From Myxococcota bacterium (lineage in GTDB: Bacteria; Myxococcota_A; UBA796), in contig JAQXDW010000104.1 in assembly GCA_029251165.1 (NCBI GenBank), forward strand, positions 1 to 32,759: a DNA stretch of 32,759 bases, read 5' to 3'. The position numbers and the translations under genes were made by a program. The notes under the pieces were generated by a model. It made no database searches, was not told the DNA's origin, and worked only from the letters and a program-made list of their open reading frames with translations. Below are positions 24,522 to 32,435 of this stretch, piece after piece. Within the stretch, counting starts at the first letter, position 1. Each line of letters begins with the position of its first letter.

Positions 24522-25213
24522 CAGGTCTGTGGGGGCGTGAAGATGTAGCCCGCTCCCCGAACGGTCTTGATGTAGCGCGGGTGCCGTGGATCGGGCTCAA
24601 TGGCTGCCCGGATGCGGCTGATGTGGACATCGATGGTTCGATCCAGCGGATCGTCCGTGCCGTCGTTGATGGCGACAGAGAGCTGGCCGCGATCCTGGAC
24701 GCGACCGGTCCGGGATGCCAGCGCCCAGAGGAGGTCGAATTGGTGGGCGGTCAGCGCGCATGGCTGACCGTCACGCAGCACCTCTCGGCTGCTGCGGTCG
24801 ATGACCAGGGGACCAAAGACCAGGCGGGCGCCGAGCGCCGGTCCGCGCCGCGCACGCCGCAGCAGCGCTCGGATCCGGGCGAGCAGCTCCTGGGGGTCGT
24901 ATGGCTTGGGCAGGTAGTCGTCTGCGCCCAGCTCCAGTCCGAGGACGCGGTCGAAGGGCTCCCCGCGCGCGGTCAGCATGAGCACCGGGGTCTCTTGATC
25001 CGCCGCCCGCAGCGTGCGCAGTATCGTCAGCCCGTCTCCGTCTGGGAGCATGATGTCCAGCAGGACCACGTCCCACCGTCGTCGACGAAGCGCCGCGAGT
25101 CCCGCCGTGGCGGTGTGGCATGCTGTGAGCTGGATGTCTCGCGTGGTCAGCCACTGGGAGAGGTACTTCGCCAGCTTCCGGTCGTCGTCGATGAGCAGGA
25201 CCTGGTCAGGCAT
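24521..25213 (-). CDS. OmpR/PhoB-family response regulator
   Basis: The 230-residue protein has a receiver domain with IDDD (8-11), the phospho-acceptor Asp53 (VVLLDIMLPDGDG), Thr81 and Lys103, followed by a winged-helix DNA-binding domain ending in RTIDVHISRIR and YIKTVRGAGYIF, which is diagnostic of the OmpR/PhoB class. It should activate or repress transcription when phosphorylated by the kinase encoded downstream. I start at ATG 25213, which begins MPDQVLLIDDD; a start at 25276 would add 21 residues that overlap the upstream gene and lie outside the domain. The 10-bp gap to the upstream gene and the one-base overlap with the kinase show a three-gene operon. Confidence 0.96.
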   Translation of the reverse strand: MPDQVLLIDDDRKLAKYLSQWLTTRDIQLTACHTATAGLAALRRRRWDVVLLDIMLPDGDGLTILRTLRAADQETPVLMLTARGEPFDRVLGLELGADDYLPKPYDPQELLARIRALLRRARRGPALGARLVFGPLVIDRSSREVLRDGQPCALTAHQFDLLWALASRTGRVQDRGQLSVAINDGTDDPLDRTIDVHISRIRAAIEPDPRHPRYIKTVRGAGYIFTPPQT

Positions 25214-25223
25214 GCTCAGTATC

Positions 25224-25670
25224 CTATCGTGTGCGTGCTCGAAGATACGCAGCCGCCTCATCAAGCAGGGCCTCACGCTGTGCCTGGGTCAGCACATTCC
25301 CGGCCTCTACGACAAAGGTGCTCACCGGTGTGGAGGCGGCATCCAGGACGGAGATGGTGTCGCTGCGCAGCTCTTCGACTGCCTGGGGCTCGATGGTGGG
25401 TGCGGTCCAGGTCTGGGCCAGATCCAGCGCGAGGGCCTCGCAGTCCTGCGCGATGGGGCGGAGGCTGGCCGCGAGCCGAGCCCCCGCGTCTTCCACGGCG
25501 CGGCGCTGCTGCGGGCTGGCGTCGACGGCATCCAGCGCGCGAGTGCCGATGCGGTAGCCGGCGCTGGCAGCGCGATGGTAGGTGGCCTCGAGTCTGGACT
25601 CGGCCGCGTGTGCGGGCTTGGACAGGGTGAGGAGGGCGAGGAGGGTGAGGGGAAGCATCCGAGCGGACAT
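25224..25670 (-). CDS. Small periplasmic protein, CpxP/Spy-like
   Basis: The 148-residue protein has a clear Sec signal (MSARMLPLTLLALLTL then PAHAAES, cleavage near residue 22-23). The mature part is all helical and ends with LTQAQREALL (about 125-134), the LTxxQ-type motif of the CpxP/Spy family. Family members are periplasmic chaperones or metal-responsive modulators of the partner kinase. A second, similar segment (SPQQRRAVEDAGARL, about 52-66) suits the two-fold motif of the family. I start at ATG 25670 because AAGGAG lies 5 nt upstream. It is the first gene of the operon with the regulator and kinase, which supports a feedback role. Family membership is inferred from a short motif and the context. 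Confidence 0.75.
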   Translation of the reverse strand: MSARMLPLTLLALLTLSKPAHAAESRLEATYHRAASAGYRIGTRALDAVDASPQQRRAVEDAGARLAASLRPIAQDCEALALDLAQTWTAPTIEPQAVEELRSDTISVLDAASTPVSTFVVEAGNVLTQAQREALLDEAAAYLRARTR

Positions 25671-26514
25671 GGCGTCTCCTTGGGGTTGGTCAGGCTGACG
25701 GCGACACCGCCAGTGTGAGCAAGGTAGGGCGCCGCTGTTGCGGTCTCGTGAACGGATTGTGTCGAAGTGTGAAGCGCGGAGCTGGGGTGGTGGAGAGCAT
25801 TCAGAGAGAACCTGCAGCATCTGTGTGGGTGTCTCGTTGGAAATTGCCCAGCGGCTGGCATCGGAATTAGTCAGGGCTGAGTTTATGTTGAGATCAATTT
25901 AAAAAATCGACATGGGGGGCATGTCGGTGAGCTGGCCGACATCTGTATGGCTTGGTTCAGAACCTTCTGAACCGACAAGTGAATCTCTTCCGATTCGACG
26001 GTTTACTCCTCTTCCTCCATTCTGCACCCTGCGACCCGCTCCTCCGCCGACACCGCAGGACTCGCCTGCTCTGCATCCGTGCCGCGCTGCAGCGACTGCC
26101 CATCCGCAACCAACACTGTCCATCCACAACCAACAAAGACCCACTGAGAACGGTGGGCCTGAGGCTGGGATGGCGGTGGGAGTCGAGCCGGTGGTGTGTG
26201 CTTCAGCGCATGCGAATCGCTTGCGTCGGTGTGGGACTCTGTGCTCCGCCTGGGGGCCATCAGCTTCGCTGCCTTTTTTGAGGATGGTGGCCGGTGAGTA
26301 ATGGCTAAATAATCGCTTATCTGGACTTTTCTTGGCGCAATGACTGCTCATTCATGTGTACTCCAGCAACCTCACAGGCGAGCCAGGATCAATGAAGTCA
26401 GTGCGCGATAAGCTGTCCGCGCTTGTTGGCTCGGTCTATCCCATGAGATTCCAGCACCAGGTAGCGCGCTCGGCCTGATCTCTCCGGCTGAATTCACGCT
26501 AAGTTCCAGCCATA
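25671..26514. other. 844-bp spacer between divergent genes
   Basis: It should hold the promoters of the Cpx-like operon (left) and of the hybrid kinase (right). Frames of 130-150 codons at 25899-26351 on both strands have no recognisable domain. A 15-bp unit, CATCCRCAACCAACA, occurs twice at about 26102-26131 with a short gap. About 25870-25910 is AT-rich. No gene is supported. Confidence 0.4.
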
Positions 26515-28314
26515 ATGGGGTCTGATTCAAACGGACCCCTCATGTCGGCCTTCTCTCTTCGTCCCGCAGGTACTGGTGCCATACGGCTCTTGTCGAGCAT
26601 GGCCGTTTTTGCATTCACTACTTTTGCCGCAGTTGATCCATTTATGGTCGAGGGCTCGATTGCCGCTCTGGTCCAGGTGAGGGTGATCTGGATTCTGGGT
26701 GCATGTCTTCTGTTCTGGTCTACCTGGACACGCATCGCGCTCCACCATGCCACAGCCATCGGCATGGTCCTCTGTGTCTGGACAGGCTCGGGTGTCGTCT
26801 TGCTGACAGAGATGACAGGTGGGGCATCGAGTCCCTACTGGACCATGGTCATGCTCACCTTCTTCACTGTGGCCTTGGTCTTGCCGATGAAGACCTGGCA
26901 GGCCGCATTGAGCTTTGGAACGGTAGCGGTCTTCTACTACGCCTGGATGATGGGGCACGATGCCACTGGTACCAATTATACCTGGGTCTCCAGCAATGCG
27001 GGCATCTGGCTCGCTGCACTGGTCAGTGTCTGGGCGGTCTCTTTTCTCGATCGACTTCGTATGCGCGAGACTCAGCATCTTCAGCACCTGGAGACGCTCA
27101 ACCAGCAGCTGCGTGCAGAGATCGCGGAACGGGAGAAGGTTCAAAAGATCGCCATTCGAACCCAGCAACTGGATGCCGTGGGACAGCTGGCTTCAGGCCT
27201 TGCCCATGAGCTGAACAACGTGCTCATGATCATCTCAGGAGCCGCCGAGACTCTCCAGCGAGACTCCTCTACGTTCACCAAGAACACCGAGCGAATTATT
27301 CTGAGCGCTCAGCGCGGAGGACGGCTCACTTCGGACTTGCTTCTCTTTGCCCGGAAGGGCGCGCGAGAAGATGAGCCCTTCTGTGTCGACCAAATGGTGC
27401 AAGACGTTGCTGAGCTGGTCCAGAGCTCCCACCGTGGGCGGATTGATGTCCGCTACAGCAGTCCAGCCGAGACATGCTGGGTGAAGGGTGATGTGCAGCT
27501 CTTGTCCCAGGTGATGCTCAACCTTTGTCTGAATTCGATCAATGCGATGAATAACAACGGCACGCTCCAGCTGGCGATCCATCCGACCTCTTCGACCGCA
27601 GCCGAGGGCGTCACGTCCCTGACGTGGGTGCAGATCGAAGTCATCGATCATGGGAAGGGGATGGATGCAGAGAGTCTTCAGCGTGCATTCGAGCCCTTCT
27701 ATACAACCAAGGCCCCTGGAGAGGGCACAGGGCTCGGGCTCTCGATGGCGTATGGAACGATTCAAGACCACAACGGTACGCTGGAGCTCGAGAGTATCGT
27801 CGGCCAGGGCACGCGTGCCGTGGTCAAGCTCCCACGAATCCAAGCACCAGTTGCTGCTGTTGTCCGTAAAGAAAGCGAGAAGTATCCCGACCTGTCTCCT
27901 CGATGTGTCCTCTTGGTCGACGACGATCCCATGGTCCGTGCCGTCATGCAGGAGGCCCTCCGGAGCTTTGGCTTTAAGGTCATTCCAACGCGGGACGGTG
28001 CCGATGCGCTCACGCAATTTCAGAACGCGGACCCTTCCCCCGACCTCGTCATTCTGGACATGATGATGCCGGTCATGGGAGGGGCAGAGGCCTTCATTCG
28101 ACTTCGGAAAATTCAGCCAGAGGTTCCCATACTGGTGTACTCCGGCTTTGCTCTGGACCAGTCTACGAGAGATTCGTTTGCCGGAGGAGGGTGGAAATTC
28201 CTACGCAAGCCATTCACCAACAACGAGCTCCATGCCGTCGTGAGCCAGTTCTTCGCATCTCCCGCTACGACGAGTACGGAAGAAGGCACCAGGAAGAGTG
28301 AGTCGTCCCCCTGA
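26515..28314 (+). CDS. Membrane-bound hybrid sensor histidine kinase with C-terminal receiver
   Basis: The 599-residue protein has about six hydrophobic segments between residues 22 and 180 without a large periplasmic domain, then a coiled coil (about 184-212). The kinase core has His231 (ASGLAHELNNVLM), the N box N336/N340, DHGKGM (378-383), FEPFYTTKAPGEGTGLGLS (392-410) and a GQGT glycine patch. The receiver (about 463-580) has VDDDP (468-472), Asp515 and Lys565. The architecture is the same as that of the protein at 13051-14784, and the two are probably paralogues. There is no DNA-binding domain. The start is uncertain: ATG 26515 gives the longest protein, and ATG 26542 (MSAFSLRP) is equally possible. 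Neither has a strong ribosome-binding site. Confidence 0.93.
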   Translation: MGSDSNGPLMSAFSLRPAGTGAIRLLSSMAVFAFTTFAAVDPFMVEGSIAALVQVRVIWILGACLLFWSTWTRIALHHATAIGMVLCVWTGSGVVLLTEMTGGASSPYWTMVMLTFFTVALVLPMKTWQAALSFGTVAVFYYAWMMGHDATGTNYTWVSSNAGIWLAALVSVWAVSFLDRLRMRETQHLQHLETLNQQLRAEIAEREKVQKIAIRTQQLDAVGQLASGLAHELNNVLMIISGAAETLQRDSSTFTKNTERIILSAQRGGRLTSDLLLFARKGAREDEPFCVDQMVQDVAELVQSSHRGRIDVRYSSPAETCWVKGDVQLLSQVMLNLCLNSINAMNNNGTLQLAIHPTSSTAAEGVTSLTWVQIEVIDHGKGMDAESLQRAFEPFYTTKAPGEGTGLGLSMAYGTIQDHNGTLELESIVGQGTRAVVKLPRIQAPVAAVVRKESEKYPDLSPRCVLLVDDDPMVRAVMQEALRSFGFKVIPTRDGADALTQFQNADPSPDLVILDMMMPVMGGAEAFIRLRKIQPEVPILVYSGFALDQSTRDSFAGGGWKFLRKPFTNNELHAVVSQFFASPATTSTEEGTRKSESSP

Positions 28315-28730
28315 GAGCGGCCCACTGGCGACCGAGCTGAGAAAGGGTGGTGGGCCTGTGCTGACTTCCCCGTTCACAGCCGTCTCGTTGTCTGAGGAAG
28401 ACATCCAGCAGGTGCGCTATACCAGCGATTCTGGGGAAATCAGCACAGGGCGAAGCCGCGGGAACCGAGAAGTGGTTGCCTCTGGGGGCTCGACCACACC
28501 TTGCGGCCTCCAGTCTGGCATCGCGCTGCTTGAAGACCAGCTTGTGCGGCCCCTCCAGCCGAGTACAGGGTGCGGCGCGACCGATTGCGCTGTGAAGCCG
28601 ATTTCACTGTGGTTGACCACGAAGCCTGTGATTTGTACTTCGGTAATACGAGAGCTTAAACGAGGTCAACAGACGAATCTAAGCCGGTGTCTACGTCTCT
28701 TGATGTCTATCGGTACTGGGCCTTTATTTT
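28315..28730. other. Spacer with probable mobile-element debris
   Basis: Short frames exist on both strands (for example 28417-28620 minus and 28298-28771 plus), but none has a recognisable domain. The stretch lies just beyond the truncated transposase at 28731-28963 and may be the decayed remainder of that element. No terminal inverted repeats were identified. Confidence 0.35.
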
Positions 28731-28963
28731 TTATAGTACGATGCAGTCCGGACATGATTCCTCCCTTCTGATGACGGTCTTGAAGTCCCAGGCGATGAAC
28801 TGGGGAGCGTCGTCGCTGATCATCCGAGGGGGTGCGCTGGGGGACTTCTCGACGGCACGGTGCAGGATTCGCTTCACATCGGCCTCCTTCATTGCCACCC
28901 GCATTTCGTGGTGAACGATGAATCGGCTGCAGTCATCCATAACGGAGGACAGGGTCGTCAGCT
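28731..28963 (-). pseudogene. Truncated DDE transposase fragment (IS3/IS481-like integrase core)
   Basis: The translated fragment contains LSSVMDDCSRFIV, which matches the L-x-x-V-x-D-D-x-S-R-x-I-V block around the second catalytic Asp of rve-type transposases. About 30 residues later comes ISDDAPQF, the counterpart of the S-D-N-G-P-x-F block, and then an unrelated tail and a stop. The N-terminal DNA-binding part, the first catalytic Asp and the final Glu region are missing, so it cannot be active. The fragment begins at the very end of the VWA-protein gene, so an insertion or deletion joined the two. Confidence 0.7.
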
Positions 28964-30808
28964 CCGCGTGTAGTCAGACCACTTCTTCACCTCAGCCTTC
29001 TGCTCCGTGGCTGCGATACTCCAGTCAAAGCACTCTTTTCCGTTCGAAGCGCTGACCTTGTATTTGGAGATGTCGGAGAGATCGATCTCGTCCAGCTCTA
29101 TGATCTGGAAGGTCTTGGCCAGTCCGCCGACCTGCAAGCTGAACAGAATCCGGACGGTGTAGCCGTGCTTGTCTGCCATGCGCTTGAGGAACTTCATCTT
29201 GTTCGGCTTGGCATCCTGCTCGTCGGTCATCATCAGGATCTGCTTGTTGAACGGCTTCTTGGGCATCGTCTCGGGTGTCGGACGGTCAATGAGATGGGCG
29301 ATAACCACATCGATGCCAGATTCCCGCATCGACACCTTTCCTTCGTGGATGGACTTCGCGCTCTTGGTGGCATCGAACGCTTCGTCGGTGGAGGTGTCCT
29401 CGCCGGCTTCGGCCAGGACCTTGGCGGCTTCACTCGGTGTGCGACCGGTGAGGCTGTCGTGGAAGCTCATAAAGGCGCTGCGCGCAGCCTTTAAATCCTT
29501 GCCTCGGGTGATCTTGAGTTCTTGGTTCGCGGTGGTGTTGGCATCTTTCAGTGCATCAACGACGACCTGGTAGGCCACCATTGTTTCTTTGTAGTCCTCG
29601 AAGAGCGCGCGGTGCTCGGCGCGCTCCTTAGTGGTGGTCTTGTTGGACGGTGGAGTTGTGTACTGCGCCGAGAAGCCGGAGTCGTGGTACGTGATCAGGT
29701 CGACCTCACCAGAGACATTGCCGGCCCCCATCAGCCCGCCGAGCTGGCTCATCTCGCTCGCCATGGACCCGCTGATGTCGATGAATGCCAAGTTCTCATC
29801 ATAGCCCTCCAGCTCATCGTTGCCGCCTTCTACGACTCCGAGGAGGTGGCGGGTGGTGAGGGTGGTGGCCCGCCCATGGACGCCATCGCCGATGGGAATT
29901 GTGATGTCGGTGTCGGGGAGGGTGAAGGTCTCCTTCGACATGCGTGTGTTGCTGTTTGAGGTCTTGACGATCTCGGAGTCGATGGCGAACAGAATGCCCT
30001 GCATCTGGGCGATGTCTGTGTTGCCGGTCGAGTCCGCCCCCCTGGTGGCGTAGCTCCAGAGTTCTTCGCTCAGGGCAAGGATCTTGAGCTGCTTGGGGTC
30101 GTCGGGTTCGGTTTCGGGGGCATATTTTGCGAGCATGTCATTGAGGAAAGCCCGCCGTGCTGAGCCTCCTTTCTCCAAGTAAAAGGCGATGACGCCGCCG
30201 AAGTCAAAGTCTGCAATGAGGCGATTGCGGTAGGCTTTCATGTCACCAAGATCGAGATCAGCCGCCATCTTGGCGTCTCCATCGACGGAACGCTTGGTGC
30301 CGTCTTTGCCAACCTTGGTGACGACGTCCTTCGCTCCGGAGCCGACCATCTTGGGCACTTTCTTTGAGGTTCCGTCTGGCTGAGTCTCCTCAACCAGGAT
30401 GATGCCTCGACTCCACTCGTCAGGCTTTCTGCCGCTGGGAAGGGTGAGCTTGTCTGAGTCACCATTGACAGAGTCCCAGAAGGGATCGCCCCCGTTCGCC
30501 GCAGCCACGTTGGAGCGCCGCACGACGTCGGTGGCATCTGCGATCTCGATGGAGCTGTCACCTGGTGCGCCTTTACCGGTGCGAGAGTCGGACACCCCGG
30601 GGAATGATTCTCGTTTCTTGTCTCCAGGGCCCTGAGGTGCCCAGAGACCTGGATCGGCGAGTAAGCCGGTCACGTTGGTGGCTCGGCTCTGATCGAGGCT
30701 CTGCTTGCTGTCGGTGCTCATCGTGGTGCTGAGGTGATCGTCAACCATCGGCGCAGCGGTGACGGTGCTCACATCAGTGGTCTTGGTTGTTTCGACAGTG
30801 AGGGGCAT
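28958..30808 (-). CDS. Cytoplasmic VWA-domain protein with a helical insertion
   Basis: The 616-residue protein has no signal peptide. Residues 1-110 are Ser/Thr/Asp-rich and probably disordered. A von Willebrand factor A-like domain spans about 336-575: the MIDAS motif DISGS (344-348) follows a hydrophobic strand, VDLITYHD (369-376) is the next strand, and ILMMTDEQDA (524-533) is the strand with the third metal-site region. Between these last two lies a helical insertion of roughly 110 residues, longer than usual. VWA domains bind partner proteins through a divalent metal ion. I chose ATG 30808 because GGAG (30815-30818) lies 6 nt upstream; a TTG 12 bp earlier overlaps that signal. The stop codon sits where a transposase fragment begins, so the native C-terminus may be altered. 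No partner such as a MoxR ATPase is nearby. Confidence 0.85.
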   Translation of the reverse strand: MPLTVETTKTTDVSTVTAAPMVDDHLSTTMSTDSKQSLDQSRATNVTGLLADPGLWAPQGPGDKKRESFPGVSDSRTGKGAPGDSSIEIADATDVVRRSNVAAANGGDPFWDSVNGDSDKLTLPSGRKPDEWSRGIILVEETQPDGTSKKVPKMVGSGAKDVVTKVGKDGTKRSVDGDAKMAADLDLGDMKAYRNRLIADFDFGGVIAFYLEKGGSARRAFLNDMLAKYAPETEPDDPKQLKILALSEELWSYATRGADSTGNTDIAQMQGILFAIDSEIVKTSNSNTRMSKETFTLPDTDITIPIGDGVHGRATTLTTRHLLGVVEGGNDELEGYDENLAFIDISGSMASEMSQLGGLMGAGNVSGEVDLITYHDSGFSAQYTTPPSNKTTTKERAEHRALFEDYKETMVAYQVVVDALKDANTTANQELKITRGKDLKAARSAFMSFHDSLTGRTPSEAAKVLAEAGEDTSTDEAFDATKSAKSIHEGKVSMRESGIDVVIAHLIDRPTPETMPKKPFNKQILMMTDEQDAKPNKMKFLKRMADKHGYTVRILFSLQVGGLAKTFQIIELDEIDLSDISKYKVSASNGKECFDWSIAATEQKAEVKKWSDYTRS

Positions 30809-31195
30809 GGTGTTCTCCAAGACACATCAGAGAACAACGTTGGGACTGTAGTGGTGTTCATGTCAAGCAATAAATACCGATTTAGCTATGCTATATCGTA
30901 TAGTGTTTGTTCGTATATCCAAGCCGCCGTGAAGCTGATCGGAATAAGTAAGAGACCGTTGTCTCCTACAGTGATTCTCCCCACATGTGGTGCTCCCCGG
31001 TCGTTAAACCATTCGCACCGCTTGTTGAGGTTCTTTCCTCTGGCCGGTTTTCCGAGTAGTTGGCGGGAGTCAGACACCCCGGCATAATCGCTCCGGGAGC
31101 GGTCATTAAGGCTTGGTCTGTCAACGATACTTAGGGCTTACGTCGAGCTTCCTGCTCCCTTCTCGTTCCGGTCTGTTCCGCATGGAGGCTTCAGC
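30809..31195. other. Upstream region of the VWA gene and spacer
   Basis: The part next to the VWA gene should hold its promoter. On the minus strand TTGACA occurs at 30861-30866, but no good -10 lies 16-18 bp beyond. A minus-strand frame of 63 codons at 30886-31077 is AT-richer than its surroundings and shows no known domain. A sequence around 31066-31085 (GTCAGACACCCCGG) resembles one in the VWA gene at about 30587-30600 (GTCGGACACCCCGG). I can assign nothing firmly. Confidence 0.35.
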
Positions 31196-31357
31196 GTGCT
31201 CACCAGCGACGAGTGGCTGCGCGTTCTGGTCGAGGAGAAGGAAATCCGGGCCGAGCGCCACCGGGCCCTGACTGCTGGCACACCCTCACGGTTGTGGCCA
31301 TCGAGCGAGAGGCGGGCGGGTGTAGGCGCTCTGCGTCTGGCGCGGCCAGGACTCTAA
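31196..31357 (+). CDS. Possible 53-residue protein
   Basis: The frame starts at GTG 31196 with a strong GGAGG 7 nt upstream (31184-31188). The first 28 residues (LTSDEWLRVLVEEKEIRA and following) look like an amphipathic charged helix. The second half is Arg/Gly/Ala-rich and less protein-like, so the gene may be truncated or frameshifted. It is convergent with the dihydrouridine synthase gene. I do not recognise a family. Confidence 0.35.
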   Translation: MLTSDEWLRVLVEEKEIRAERHRALTAGTPSRLWPSSERRAGVGALRLARPGL

Positions 31358-31389
31358 TGCTGACTACATTGTCCGGTATAAAGACCGTA

Positions 31390-32346
31390 TCAGGCCAGGT
31401 CCGCTGCGAGAGCATTGAGCACCTCGGTGGCTCTCTTCTTCTTCTTCAGTCCCTTGATCCACCTGCCCAGCTCAGGGTCTGGCACGTGCACGAGGAGCTG
31501 TCGGAACTTTGACAGCACCTGCGCGTCGCCACAGAAGAGCCCCTCATAGGCCCGCAGGACCTCGAAGAGATGCGCTGCCAGCTCGCAGCGGCGGGCCTGC
31601 CCACTGGGGCGCGCGGGCGCCTTCCCGCGGATTCGCTCGAAGAGGCGTGGGTCGGAGATGGCCCCTCGGCCGAGCATCAAGCCCGCCGCGTTGGTGTGCG
31701 CCATGACCTGTGCTGCTCGGCCTTCGTCGCAGACATCTCCATTGGCGATCACGGGGAGAGCGCTGGTCTCGACCAGCTCCCGGGTCAAGTCGTGGTCAGC
31801 TCCCCCCGTGTATTTCTGCTTCACAGTTCTGGAGTGGATGATCATGAAATCGACCCCCGCCGATTCAAAAGCTGGCAGCACCTCGAAGATCTTGCGTGGG
31901 TCTTCGATGCCGAGACGTGTCTTGACCGAGAGTGAGCCTGGCACGAGCGCCCGCAGCTGAGCAAGCATGGGCTCGATGGTCTCTGGGTGCTTGAACATCC
32001 CGCCGCCCGCGAGCACCGAGGTCATCCGCCCGAAGGGGCAGCCCATGTTGACGTTGATGTGTTGGACACCCCGGGCGACCAGCTCTCTGGTGGCCTCGAC
32101 CACGCCGTCCTCTGCGCTGCCGATGACCTGGACAACCAGGGGGACATCTGCGCTCGGCGTGCAGGCTTCGACAAGGTCCGCCTGGGTGATCAGTCTCTTT
32201 GAGCGTGGTTTGACCCGAACAAACTCGGTAAACACAACGTCAGGCCTGACGGTATTTGCGAAGACATCCCGGATGCCTCGGTTGGTCAGTCCCTGCATCG
32301 GGGCCAGCATCACCGGTAGAGTGTCTTCGGGCCAGGGCAGGGGCAT
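31390..32346 (-). CDS. tRNA-dihydrouridine synthase
   Basis: The 318-residue protein is a full-length Dus flavoenzyme, which reduces uridines in tRNA D-loops to dihydrouridine with FMN and NADPH. The TIM barrel starts with VMLAPMQGLTN (12-22). The catalytic Cys103 lies in NMGCPFGR. Lys142 (SVKTRLG), His171 (IIHSRTVKQKYTGG) and NGDV (202-205) form the flavin and substrate site, and MLGRGA ends the phosphate-binding region. The TEFVRV segment near residue 40 and the length recall the DusC branch, but I would not fix the subfamily from sequence by eye. AAGGAG lies 8 nt before ATG 32346. It is the most housekeeping-like gene of the window. Confidence 0.96.
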   Translation of the reverse strand: MPLPWPEDTLPVMLAPMQGLTNRGIRDVFANTVRPDVVFTEFVRVKPRSKRLITQADLVEACTPSADVPLVVQVIGSAEDGVVEATRELVARGVQHINVNMGCPFGRMTSVLAGGGMFKHPETIEPMLAQLRALVPGSLSVKTRLGIEDPRKIFEVLPAFESAGVDFMIIHSRTVKQKYTGGADHDLTRELVETSALPVIANGDVCDEGRAAQVMAHTNAAGLMLGRGAISDPRLFERIRGKAPARPSGQARRCELAAHLFEVLRAYEGLFCGDAQVLSKFRQLLVHVPDPELGRWIKGLKKKKRATEVLNALAADLA

Positions 32347-32435
32347 TGTGTCTTCTCCTTCTTCCGTGTCTCGGGTGCTCCCACCATGGCGCTGCGCGCG
32401 TCAGTGAATCTGGCCCTCGATCTGGGCGGTGACTC

